Shown here: piece by piece, positions 1 to 5,818 of the stretch
Numbering within the stretch: the stretch's first letter is position 1
Layout of the letters: the number at the start of each line of letters is the position of its first letter
From: Candidatus Zipacnadia bacterium
Lineage (GTDB): Bacteria; Armatimonadota; UBA5377; JALGUK01
Direction: 5' to 3'
NCBI GenBank assembly: GCA_029820875.1
Contig: JALGUK010000123.1
Location: 1-5,833 of the forward strand
DNA length: 5,833 bases
Notes under the pieces: model-generated
The model's input: the letters and a program-made list of their open reading frames with translations, nothing else
What the model was told of the DNA's origin: nothing
Databases searched by the model: none
Position numbers and translations under genes: made by a program

Positions 1-468
1 GTGAAGGCCTGCGAGGCGCTGTGCGAGATATATCCGGACATTGACCGCGACTTGCTCCTCTGCGGGGCTATCCTCCATGACATCGGCAAGATCCAGGAAC
101 TGTCGTGCGGAACGACCATTGACTATACCGATGCCGGCCGCCTGGTCGGGCACGTGACGCTCGGCGCGGAGACCGTAGTGCGTCGAGCGGAAGCAATCGA
201 GGGCTTCCCGGAGTCGCTTCGCATGATTCTGTGGCACCTGCTCATCAGTCACCACGGGCAGCGCGAGTGGGGCGCTCCGGTGGAGCCGATGACATTGGAA
301 GCACTCGTCCTGCACTATCTCGAGTACATGGACTCGCGCGTGAACATGTTCAGGGCTTCACGAAAAGCAGCCGAGGGAACAGGGCGAACCTGGTCCGACT
401 GGGACCGCGGCCTGGAGCGCTACCTGTACCTGGGCCCCGGTGAACTTTCCGAAAACGAGAGCGTCTAA
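1..468 (+). CDS. yhaM: YhaM-family 3'-5' exoribonuclease, HD domain (5'-truncated by the window edge)
   Basis: C-terminal 155 residues of an HD-superfamily phosphohydrolase resembling YhaM, a metal-dependent 3'-5' exoribonuclease in the cytoplasm. Visible are the HD pair in LHDIGK (residues 25-30), a GHVTLG segment (about 50-55), a paired histidine in ISHHGQ (82-87) and the family's C-terminal stretch LEYMDSRVNM (107-116). These match the order and spacing known from YhaM. Family members are about 310-330 residues, with an OB-fold before the HD domain and a first HD histidine upstream of the part seen here. The gtg at base 1 is therefore almost certainly an internal valine codon, and roughly half the protein lies outside the window. 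The stop TAA at 466-468 overlaps the -10 of a predicted promoter for the next gene. Family assignment is strong; the exact substrate is inferred. Confidence 0.85.
   Translation: MKACEALCEIYPDIDRDLLLCGAILHDIGKIQELSCGTTIDYTDAGRLVGHVTLGAETVVRRAEAIEGFPESLRMILWHLLISHHGQREWGAPVEPMTLEALVLHYLEYMDSRVNMFRASRKAAEGTGRTWSDWDRGLERYLYLGPGELSENESV
441..468 (+). promoter_or_regulatory. Predicted RpoE-type (ECF sigma) promoter for the sigma operon
   Basis: GAACTT at 442-447 (-35) and TCTAA at 464-468 (-10, in the context CGTCTAA) are separated by exactly 16 bp. This is very close to the known RpoE-type pattern GAACTT-N16-TCTGA. Transcription would start near 475, about 20 nt before the ATG of the ECF sigma gene. 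The site lies inside the last codons of the upstream HD gene. Its position directly before an ECF sigma gene implies autoregulation, which is common in this family. The motif is read directly; activity and recognition by this particular sigma are inferred. Confidence 0.6.
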
Positions 469-495
469 TGCAAGCAGAGAAGGGAACAGCGGCGG

Positions 496-1083
496 ATGGA
501 TGGCCGTGAACCGGACCTTGTCGCCCAGGCTCGAGGAGGAGATCCTGCAGCTTTTGAGCGGCTTGCCCTTCTCCACAAGGACCGGATTTACAACTATGTG
601 TTGCGCATGATAGGGAATGCCTCGGAAGCCGAAGACTTAACTCAGGAGGTGTTTCTGCGCGCGTTCCTGCATATCCGCAAGTTTCGCGGAGCTGCTTCAT
701 TCTCAACCTGGTTGTATCGCATCGCGAGCAACCTATGTGTGGATGCTCTTCGACGGCGACAGCGCGAAGAAGCACACTTTCTCGACCTCGACGCGCCTTT
801 GACAACCGGCGATGATAAGCTCAGCAGACAGGTGCCGGACAGCAACCCAACGCCTGACCGGGCGGTGCAGGACAAGGAGCTTCACAGAAAGATACAGGAG
901 GCCATTGCCTCTTTGTCAGATAAGCTGCGGGAAGTAGTGGTGCTGTACGACATTTTAGGCGTTCCCTACGAAGAGATATCGCAGATCGTGGGATGTCCGC
1001 TCGGGACTGTAAAGTCCAGGCTTTTCAATGCTCGTATGCAGTTGCGTGACATCCTGAGGCCTTACATCAGCGAGCAGGAATAG
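496..1083 (+). CDS. ECF-type RNA polymerase sigma factor (sigma-70 family, RpoE-like)
   Basis: Group 4 sigma factor of 195 residues, normal ECF size. It directs core RNA polymerase to a stress regulon. Region 2 spans about 20-90, with the core-binding segment AEDLTQEVFLRAF (45-57) and the -10-recognition segment STWLYRIASNLCVDALRRR (70-88). An acidic/Pro linker (about 95-125) leads to region 4 (132-186), with the -35-binding helix-turn-helix around YEEISQIVGCPLGTVKSRL (158-176). There is no region 1 or 3, as expected for ECFs. The ATG at 496 gives a standard N-terminus (region 2 begins about 20 residues in) and has a weak purine-rich site, AGGGA at 481-485. An RpoE-like promoter lies just upstream. 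The anti-sigma gene follows after 13 bp, so the pair is an operon. The ECF subgroup cannot be fixed by eye. Confidence 0.95.
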   Translation: MDGREPDLVAQARGGDPAAFERLALLHKDRIYNYVLRMIGNASEAEDLTQEVFLRAFLHIRKFRGAASFSTWLYRIASNLCVDALRRRQREEAHFLDLDAPLTTGDDKLSRQVPDSNPTPDRAVQDKELHRKIQEAIASLSDKLREVVVLYDILGVPYEEISQIVGCPLGTVKSRLFNARMQLRDILRPYISEQE

Positions 1084-1087
1084 GTGG
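1082..1087 (+). promoter_or_regulatory. Ribosome binding site of the anti-sigma gene, overlapping the sigma stop codon
   Basis: AGGTGG begins inside the TAG stop of the sigma gene (1081-1083) and lies 9 nt before the ATG at 1097. Ribosomes finishing the sigma factor would expose or reuse this site. This suggests translational coupling that keeps sigma and anti-sigma stoichiometric. Confidence 0.55.
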
Positions 1088-1096
1088 CGGACGGCC

Positions 1097-1621
1097 ATGG
1101 ATTGCCGAGAGATACAACCGCTGTTGTCGCAGATGAGTGACGGTGCCGTCACGCCTGACACCGCCGCGCGTATCGAGGCGCACCTGGCTGAGTGCGAGGC
1201 GTGCCGTTCGCTTCTGCGGGAACTTAAGCAAACGAAGGCATTGGTAGCAAATCTCCCGCAGGAGTCCGTCTCGTCTCAGTTCATGGACACCCTCCGGCGG
1301 GAGATGCGTGTACTCAGGCATGTCGAACAGGCCGAGCGGGGCCTGCTCCAGAAGGTCTGGGATTGGATGGTAGGACCGGCATGGGCCCCTGCGCCCCTGC
1401 GGCGGTTCGCCGCTGCAGCCGTATTTGTGCTGTTGCTGCTGGCGGCGGCGTGGCTCGTCCTTCCACGCGCTCAGCATCCGCCGACAGTTGGGTTCGGTCC
1501 CGCCGACGCGAGCGATTCTTACTATTACCTGCTGGCCGAGGGGCATCAGTGCGCGCAGGAGGCACAACCGCTCAGCGGGGGCGGTTATATCCCGATAACG
1601 GAGTATCAAGGCACGTGGTGA
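1097..1621 (+). CDS. Membrane anti-sigma factor with ZAS (zf-HC2) domain
   Basis: Single-pass inner-membrane anti-sigma factor of 174 residues, predicted to sequester the ECF sigma factor encoded just upstream. The N-terminal cytoplasmic ZAS domain shows Cys3 and the signature His29-x3-Cys33-x2-Cys36 (HLAECEAC), the usual zinc or redox ligands of this family. A charged helix (about 40-85) follows. A hydrophobic segment, FAAAAVFVLLLLAAAWLVLP (104-123), is flanked by Arg residues and leaves about 50 residues outside the membrane. This short tail (with DSYYYLLAEGH near 140-150) has no domain I recognise and could contact the RseB-like protein encoded next. In known systems such proteins release the sigma factor after regulated proteolysis or thiol/zinc chemistry; the trigger here is unknown. 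Confidence 0.9.
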   Translation: MDCREIQPLLSQMSDGAVTPDTAARIEAHLAECEACRSLLRELKQTKALVANLPQESVSSQFMDTLRREMRVLRHVEQAERGLLQKVWDWMVGPAWAPAPLRRFAAAAVFVLLLLAAAWLVLPRAQHPPTVGFGPADASDSYYYLLAEGHQCAQEAQPLSGGGYIPITEYQGTW

Positions 1622-1631
1622 ATGCAAGCTC

Positions 1632-1659
1632 CCATGGTCGTATTCTCCGGCGACCGTGG
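1632..1659 (+). other. Intercistronic hairpin between the anti-sigma and RseB-like genes
   Basis: CCATGGTCG (1632-1640) pairs with CGACCGTGG (1651-1659) across a 10-nt loop, giving a 9-bp stem with one G-U pair (1635-1656). It starts 10 nt after the anti-sigma stop codon. The following bases (TTGTCCGCATG) are not a U-tract, so it is not a typical intrinsic terminator. It could protect the 3' end of a processed sigma/anti-sigma mRNA or moderate read-through into the next gene; both ideas are inference. Confidence 0.4.
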
Positions 1660-1701
1660 TTGTCCGCATGACGCTTACTACATTCGTTGTTTCGGTGCCA
1701 A

Positions 1702-2697
1702 ATGCTGACGAGCAAAACGGCGGTTAAGACAATAATCTGCGCGGCGGCAGCCGCTTTCATTTTGAGTGCGCTGAGTGGGCAACACAGGGCGGTTGCAGAA
1801 CAAGACTGCCTCGCAATCCTTAAGCGCACAATCAACCAGGACGGCGATGTAGACCTCGCGGGCATCCAAAAGGTATTGCACTTCGGTCCGCTCAAAACCC
1901 GGTATGAAAAGCGGCTTCTACGACGCGCCCGCGGGGGCAAGTTGCGGATAGAGATTCTCGCGCCGCCTCAGCACAAGGGCGTTTTGGTCATCAACGACGG
2001 GCGTATCCAGTATGAATACTTCCCGCATCTGCGACTGGTGCGCTACCACCCGGCGCCTCCTATTACGGTTACACGCCGGCGCCGGTTGACCGCTCTTTCA
2101 TTGCTGCAACGCAACTTCCAAATAAGCTACGCAGGTAAGGAGCGAGTCATGGACCGGTGGGCGCACGTGATCGTCGTCAAGCGTCCAAACGGGAAAATCG
2201 CCCGGCGGGTATATGTGGACACTCAGCGATTCGTGGAGCTTAAAATCGACGAGTTCGCGCCCAGCGGCAGGCCGGTCTTGTCCAGGTTCTTCGTCGACAT
2301 AACCTTCTCTCCGGTTTTCGGCCCCAGCGACTTCGTGTGGATACCCCCAAGGGGTGTAAGAAAGCAGTTGACCCTGTACCTCGGAAAGGGCATGACGCTG
2401 GCCCAGGCGCAAGCTCAGACCGGTTACAAGCCTCGATTGCCCACCGTTCTGCCTCCAGGTTTCGAGTTTCTGGCAGATGACGTAACCGTTCCCGAAGTCG
2501 GCGGCCAGAAGGTGTTGTGGCTGCGGTTCTCGAATGGTATTGATACCTTTTCATTGTTCGAGCGGCCGGCCAGTCCGGAAACTATGAGGCGGCTGCCCGC
2601 TGGCACGGTTACGTGGAATCACGACGGAGTGAATTTTACGCTCGTCGGGCCGCTGACTCCAGAGCAGTTTCAGCGTGTGAGGGCCTCCATCAAGTAG
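1702..2697 (+). CDS. Exported RseB/MucB-like sigma-E regulatory protein
   Basis: Predicted periplasmic protein of 331 residues. The signal peptide has lysines at 5 and 9, a hydrophobic core IICAAAAAFILSALS (11-25) and a likely signal peptidase I cut after AVA (32/33). Residues about 35-225 resemble the LolA/RseB beta-fold, with repeated strands such as GVLVINDGRIQYEYFP and RRVYVDTQRFVELKID. Residues 228-331 resemble the RseB C-terminal domain: LPPGFEF, FSNGIDTFSLFE, GTVTW and a closing LVGPLTPEQFQRVRASI. RseB binds mislocalised envelope components and shields the anti-sigma from proteolysis; the same role is inferred from the adjacent ECF/anti-sigma pair. Sequence divergence is large, so a DUF4367- or LolA-type relative is possible. 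A TTG at 1687 would add five residues (MFRCQ). Neither start has a good ribosome site; ATG gives the cleaner signal peptide. Confidence 0.8.
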   Translation: MLTSKTAVKTIICAAAAAFILSALSGQHRAVAEQDCLAILKRTINQDGDVDLAGIQKVLHFGPLKTRYEKRLLRRARGGKLRIEILAPPQHKGVLVINDGRIQYEYFPHLRLVRYHPAPPITVTRRRRLTALSLLQRNFQISYAGKERVMDRWAHVIVVKRPNGKIARRVYVDTQRFVELKIDEFAPSGRPVLSRFFVDITFSPVFGPSDFVWIPPRGVRKQLTLYLGKGMTLAQAQAQTGYKPRLPTVLPPGFEFLADDVTVPEVGGQKVLWLRFSNGIDTFSLFERPASPETMRRLPAGTVTWNHDGVNFTLVGPLTPEQFQRVRASIK

Positions 2698-2727
2698 TCA
2701 CGCAAGGGCCCACAGGGCTTGCCGGCC

Positions 2728-2755
2728 TCAAGATAACAGGCCTGAGAGCCGATAA
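2728..2755 (+). promoter_or_regulatory. Predicted sigma-28 (FliA/SigD) promoter of flgM
   Basis: GCCGATAA at 2748-2755 is an exact match to the sigma-28 -10 octamer. Upstream, TCAAGATA (2728-2735) matches the -35 TAAAGTTT at 5 of 8 positions, with 12 rather than 11 bp between the octamers. Transcription would begin near 2762, about 56 nt before the flgM ATG. Class 3 control of flgM by sigma-28 is established in enteric bacteria, so the placement makes biological sense. The -35 is imperfect and the spacing 1 bp long, so strength is uncertain. The -35 half overlaps a small inverted repeat (GGCCT 2724-2728, AGGCC 2738-2742). Confidence 0.5.
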
Positions 2756-2817
2756 CCGGTGTGACTACGCGAAGAAGGTGCTCCAGAGGACCTCGCAGCG
2801 AGCGGGAGTAGGATACG

Positions 2818-3123
2818 ATGCGGATTTCAGGGGAACACATTCACAACATCTCGCAAAAGCTGATTGAGCAGGTCCAGCAGAAGCGGGCCGCCGGGCCGGA
2901 AAGCACCCAAAGGGCCAACCGGGCCCTCCCGGACGAGGCGGTACTGTCACCGCAAGCCAAGGACATCCGCATGGCGTTGCAAGCCGTTCATGACGTACCT
3001 CAGGCCCGACGGCAACGGGTCGAAGAGCTTGCGAGGAAGGTCCGCGAAGGTACCTTCAAGCCAAGTAGCGACGCAATTGCGGACGCTATGTTGAGAGAAA
3101 TTTCGGCGGAGGAAAGCCTGTAG
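2818..3123 (+). CDS. flgM: FlgM-like negative regulator of flagellin synthesis (anti-sigma-28 factor)
   Basis: Small soluble protein of 101 residues, the usual FlgM length (about 90-110). FlgM binds sigma-28 (FliA/SigD) and blocks late flagellar transcription until it is exported through the finished hook-basal body. The C-terminal half carries the family pattern: VLSPQAKDIRMA (42-53), a basic helix RRQRVEELARKVREG (64-78) and a final helix SSDAIADAMLREI (83-95). The N-terminal half is polar and probably disordered, as is typical of FlgM. GGGAG at 2804-2808 is a ribosome site 9 nt before the ATG. A predicted sigma-28 promoter lies about 60 bp upstream. No other flagellar gene is in the window: the gene before is the RseB-like protein and the gene after is convergent, so this copy looks detached from any flgMN/flgKL cluster within the visible stretch. 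Confidence 0.85.
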   Translation: MRISGEHIHNISQKLIEQVQQKRAAGPESTQRANRALPDEAVLSPQAKDIRMALQAVHDVPQARRQRVEELARKVREGTFKPSSDAIADAMLREISAEESL

Positions 3124-3233
3124 CAAGTAGGGAGCCCAAGCAGCCCCTCCGCCGATTAAGCTGACGCTCGTGGACTGCGCGTCCCCCGTCCCGCGTGGCC
3201 TGCGGGCGTCTGCGTTGGCGTGTTTACGCCCAA
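3124..3233. other. Convergent intergenic region with small GC-rich hairpins, no clear terminator
   Basis: These 110 bp separate the stop codons of flgM (+) and the MgtC-like gene (-). Short inverted repeats are present: GACGC/GCGTC (3163-3167 with 3179-3183), CCCGC/GCGGG (3190-3194 with 3202-3206) and GGCGT/ACGCC with a 4-nt loop (3217-3230). The last lies immediately beyond the MgtC-like stop codon and extends to a TTG/CAA pairing with one bulged C. None is followed by a T-run on either strand. They may act as weak or Rho-assisted bidirectional ends; this is inference. Confidence 0.3.
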
Positions 3234-3896
3234 TCAGCTGCACTGCACCTCGGTTATTCCCTCCACCCGTAGGAGGCGCTCAGTCAGCGCGACTACCCCA
3301 CCCGGCTCCACGCAACTTACCTCGGCCTTCACCAGTCTCCGGCCCGATGCAACCTCGCCCACCTCCACCGTCACCAGTTGGGCACCCACGGCTTCGATGT
3401 CTCGAAGCAACGTCGAAATCCGCGCCGGTTCATCGCCAATCTCAGCTTGAAGGCTCGCCCGGCCCACCTGGGCCACTATCCGCTTCTCCAGCAGGTTCAG
3501 GCCGATGAGAGTGCCTCCGACAACGGCCGTACCAAGCGTGGCACCGATGAACCATCCCATCCCCACAACCAACCCCAGCGCTGCAACAGCCCACAGCGAA
3601 GCGGCGGTCGTTAAACCGCGGACGACATCGCCGTGTCGAATTATGGTGCCCGCTCCGAGGAACCCCATCCCTGTCACCACCTGGGCCGCCAATCGCGCAG
3701 GATCGAACCTTTCACCGCCGAGGCTGATGGAAATCATCATCAGCAAACACGAGGCAGTGCATACCAATATATGAGTACGAAAGCCGGCTGGGCGATGTCG
3801 GGCCTCGCGCTCGAGGCCGATTACAGCACTGACCACAAACGCAATTGACAGCTTCAGGACCGTTTCGCCGTAGCCCGGAAGCAGAAACTCGTTCAT
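3234..3896 (-). CDS. MgtC/SapB family inner-membrane protein
   Basis: Integral membrane protein of 220 residues. The MgtC/SapB hallmarks appear in order: LSIAFVVSAVIGLERE (16-31), GFRTHILVC (38-46), the glycine-rich TGMGFLGAGTII (75-86) and GLTTAASLWAVAALGLVVG (94-112), then a further hydrophobic span (115-133). About five membrane segments precede a soluble C-terminal domain (about 145-220) with an ACT-like beta-alpha pattern. Members are linked to magnesium limitation, acid tolerance and, in pathogens, control of F-type ATP synthase; which applies here cannot be told. I chose ATG at 3896 because GAGGGGG lies about 12 nt upstream. An ATG at 3908 would add MDRG but abuts that purine run. A reading from 4055 would overlap proS and add an unconserved N-terminus. 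The gene follows proS by 97 bp on the same strand and may be co-transcribed with it. No Mg-responsive leader was recognised. Confidence 0.9.
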   Translation of the reverse strand: MNEFLLPGYGETVLKLSIAFVVSAVIGLEREARHRPAGFRTHILVCTASCLLMMISISLGGERFDPARLAAQVVTGMGFLGAGTIIRHGDVVRGLTTAASLWAVAALGLVVGMGWFIGATLGTAVVGGTLIGLNLLEKRIVAQVGRASLQAEIGDEPARISTLLRDIEAVGAQLVTVEVGEVASGRRLVKAEVSCVEPGGVVALTERLLRVEGITEVQCS

Positions 3897-3993
3897 CCCA
3901 CGGTCCATCCCCCTCTCACTTATGACGCTACATGCAGCTACCCCATTGCAGGCCCGACACGGCACAACGCATCCGATTGTTTCAGTGCCCGCC

Positions 3994-5805
3994 TTATGCA
4001 GTAAGCGGTTCATAAAGATGTTGCGCAAGCTCTCGAACCTGCGCTGGAGCGTCATCGGGCGAGACGAGGGTCTCGCCTTCGCGGCCGCGGACGCGCACCT
4101 CGACCTTGCCCTTTCCTATTCCGCGCCTTCCCACAACCACCTGGAGCGGGAAACCGATTAGTTCGGCGTCCTTGAACTTGACTCCCGCACGCTCATCGCG
4201 GTCATCCAGAAGGGTCTCAACGTCAGGCTGCAATCCATCGTAGATAGACTCGGCCGCCATCCGCACCGCCTCATCATCGGGGTCAAGAAGCAACACCACC
4301 GCCTCAAAAGGCGCGATGGAAATCGGCCAGACCAGACCTGCCTCGTCGTTGTGCGTCTCGGCGACTGCGGAAAGAACCCGACTCACGCCAATCCCGTAGC
4401 AGCCCATAATCAGGGGCTTCTCCTCGCCGTCCGAATCCAAAAAACGGGCGTTCATGCTCTCGCTGTACTTGGTACCCAGCTTGAAGATGTGACCTATCTC
4501 TATCCCGCGCTCGGTTCGGAGCGTCCCCTCGCATCGAGGGCACGGGTCACCATTCCCTACCACCCGGATATCAGCCCACAGGTCAGGCTCGAAATCGCGC
4601 CAGACGTTGACATCAACAAGGTGCGCGTCGTTCTCGTTGGCCCCGGTGACGAAGTCGACCATGTCCGCCACGTCATAGTCGGCCACGATTTTAGCCCTCG
4701 ACAACCCGACCGGCCCTGCAAAGCCCACCGGCGCTTGCGTGACATCCTCAATCTCGGCGGGCGATGCAAGCTCCGCCGTCTCGACTCCCAGCGCCTTGGC
4801 CAGCTTGAGTTCATTAAGGTCATGGTCCCCGCGGACCAGCGCCGCGACGAAGCCGTCGCCGGTCCTGCAAATCATGGTCTTAAGGAGTTCCTCCGAGCGC
4901 TTGCTGAGCATCTCGCAGACCGCCTCGATGGTGTGAGCGCCCGGGGTGTCAACCTTTCGCGGCCTGGCGGATGAATCGTACGGCGGCCCGGCAGCCGGCG
5001 AGGGCGGCCGGTCCGGGACGCGCCGCTCGGCCATCTCGGCGTTTGCCGCGTAGCCGCATCTATCGCAAAGAATAATGGTGTCCTCGCCGTTTTGCGCGGG
5101 TGTCATGAACTCGAGCGTATCCGTACCGCCCATGGACCCCGCCGACGCCTCCACAATGCGATAGGGCAGGCCGCAGCGTTCGAATATCCGGCAGTAGGCC
5201 CGGCGCATGTCCTCAAATGTCTCGTCGAGGCTCTCCCAGGCTGCGTGGAAGCTGTAGGCATCCTTCATGGAGAACTCCTTGGACCGCAGAAGCCCCCCGC
5301 GCGGGCGCAGCTCGTCCCGGAACTTGTTCTGAATTTGATAAAGCGTGATGGGGAGCTGCCGGTAGGACCGCACCGAGTGCCGGACGATGTCGGTGATGAC
5401 CTCCTCATGCGTCGGCCCCAGGCAGTACTCGTGCCCTGCGCCGTCCTTGAGCTTCATCGGCGGCGGGTTGAAGCTCTCCCAGCGGCCGCTCTCCTGCCAG
5501 AGTTCCTTCGGCTGCAGGGCCTTCATCGGCGGCGGGTTGAAGCTCTCCCAGCGGCCGCTCTCCTGCCAGAGTTCCTTCGGCTGCAGGGCTGGCATGAGAA
5601 GCTCTATGCTGCCGATGCGGTTCATCTCCTCCCGCACTATCTGCTCGACCTTTTTGAACACGCGAAAGCCAAGCGGCAGCAAGGAGTATGCGCCTGCGGT
5701 AAGTTGGCGAATGAATCCGCCGCGCAAAAGCAGCCTGTGGCTGGGAATCTCCGCCTCGGACGGAGCCTGGCGAAGGGTGGGAATGAATGCTTGAGAAGCT
5801 CGCAA
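3994..5805 (-). CDS. proS: Prolyl-tRNA synthetase, bacterial type with editing domain, carrying an internal 23-residue duplication
   Basis: Cytoplasmic class II synthetase that charges tRNA-Pro. In order: the typical start MRASQAFIPT; motif 1 (about 45-72); motif 2 FRDELRPRGGLLRSKEFSMKD (within 162-182); an INS editing domain (about 243-415) with a lysine at 309 likely matching the deacylation lysine and a GFAGPVGL loop (361-368); CxxC pairs at 247/250 and 422/425; RGIEIGHIFKLGTKYS (433-448); motif 3 GCYGIGVSRVL (468-478); and an anticodon-binding domain (about 495-603). The length is 603, and 580 without the duplication, close to the roughly 570-580 usual for the family. The start is TTG at 5805, chosen because GGAGGA sits 7 nt upstream and MRASQ is the usual family N-terminus. 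Residues 73-95 are repeated exactly at 96-118, directly after motif 1; whether the enzyme tolerates this is unknown. Confidence 0.97.
   Translation of the reverse strand: MRASQAFIPTLRQAPSEAEIPSHRLLLRGGFIRQLTAGAYSLLPLGFRVFKKVEQIVREEMNRIGSIELLMPALQPKELWQESGRWESFNPPPMKALQPKELWQESGRWESFNPPPMKLKDGAGHEYCLGPTHEEVITDIVRHSVRSYRQLPITLYQIQNKFRDELRPRGGLLRSKEFSMKDAYSFHAAWESLDETFEDMRRAYCRIFERCGLPYRIVEASAGSMGGTDTLEFMTPAQNGEDTIILCDRCGYAANAEMAERRVPDRPPSPAAGPPYDSSARPRKVDTPGAHTIEAVCEMLSKRSEELLKTMICRTGDGFVAALVRGDHDLNELKLAKALGVETAELASPAEIEDVTQAPVGFAGPVGLSRAKIVADYDVADMVDFVTGANENDAHLVDVNVWRDFEPDLWADIRVVGNGDPCPRCEGTLRTERGIEIGHIFKLGTKYSESMNARFLDSDGEEKPLIMGCYGIGVSRVLSAVAETHNDEAGLVWPISIAPFEAVVLLLDPDDEAVRMAAESIYDGLQPDVETLLDDRDERAGVKFKDAELIGFPLQVVVGRRGIGKGKVEVRVRGREGETLVSPDDAPAQVRELAQHLYEPLTA
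5452..5589 (-). repeat. Perfect 69-bp tandem duplication inside proS
   Basis: Bases 5452-5520 and 5521-5589 are identical at all 69 positions and directly adjacent. The flanking bases differ (5451 g versus 5520 c; 5521 c versus 5590 t), so the unit is exactly 69 bp. It encodes 23 residues in frame (from ALQPKELW to PPPMK), so the reading frame survives. Known ProRS sequences carry one LWQESGRW motif here, followed by a segment like LKDGAGHEYCLGPTHEE, so one copy is extra. Lack of any divergence in either copy points to a very recent event or an assembly error. Confidence 0.97.
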
Positions 5806-5812
5806 GATTCTA

Positions 5813-5818
5813 TCCTCC
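5813..5818 (-). promoter_or_regulatory. Strong Shine-Dalgarno site that fixes the proS TTG start
   Basis: On the minus strand the bases read GGAGGA, followed by a 7-nt spacer and TTG at 5805. This is near-ideal spacing and supports TTG initiation over any internal ATG; it also yields the conserved MRASQ N-terminus. The proS promoter must lie at or beyond the window edge, since only 28 bp upstream are visible. Confidence 0.8.

Noticed and set aside
1..468. The gtg at base 1 as a true start codon
   Set aside because: YhaM-family proteins have an OB-fold and the first HD histidine upstream of this point, so the gene continues beyond the window edge.
468..509. Small open frame starting in the TAATG junction after the HD gene (13 codons)
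   Set aside because: It would begin before the predicted transcription start, runs out of frame into the sigma start and shows no ribosome site; it is more likely chance.
1219..1225. GGAACTT resembling an ECF -35 element inside the anti-sigma gene
   Set aside because: No TCTRA-like -10 occurs 15-17 bp downstream, and it lies within conserved coding sequence.
1622..1708. 28-codon frame starting with ATG right after the anti-sigma TGA stop
   Set aside because: It overlaps the hairpin and the start of the RseB-like gene, and its sequence has no recognisable feature. It is the same frame as the anti-sigma gene, so simple read-through composition explains it.
3151..3158. GCCGATTA, a near match to the sigma-28 -10, downstream of flgM
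   Set aside because: There is no -35 at the right distance and it would only drive transcription antisense to the MgtC-like gene.
3170..3508. Open frames on the + strand opposite the MgtC-like gene, and similar ones opposite proS
   Set aside because: They are Pro/Ser/Arg-rich translations typical of the antisense of GC-rich genes, with no ribosome sites or family motifs; the minus-strand proteins have clear domains.
3897..4055. Longer N-terminus for the MgtC-like protein, starting at 4055 on the minus strand
   Set aside because: It overlaps the end of proS by about 60 bp, adds about 53 residues with no membrane or family character, and the conserved MgtC region begins only after the ATG at 3896.
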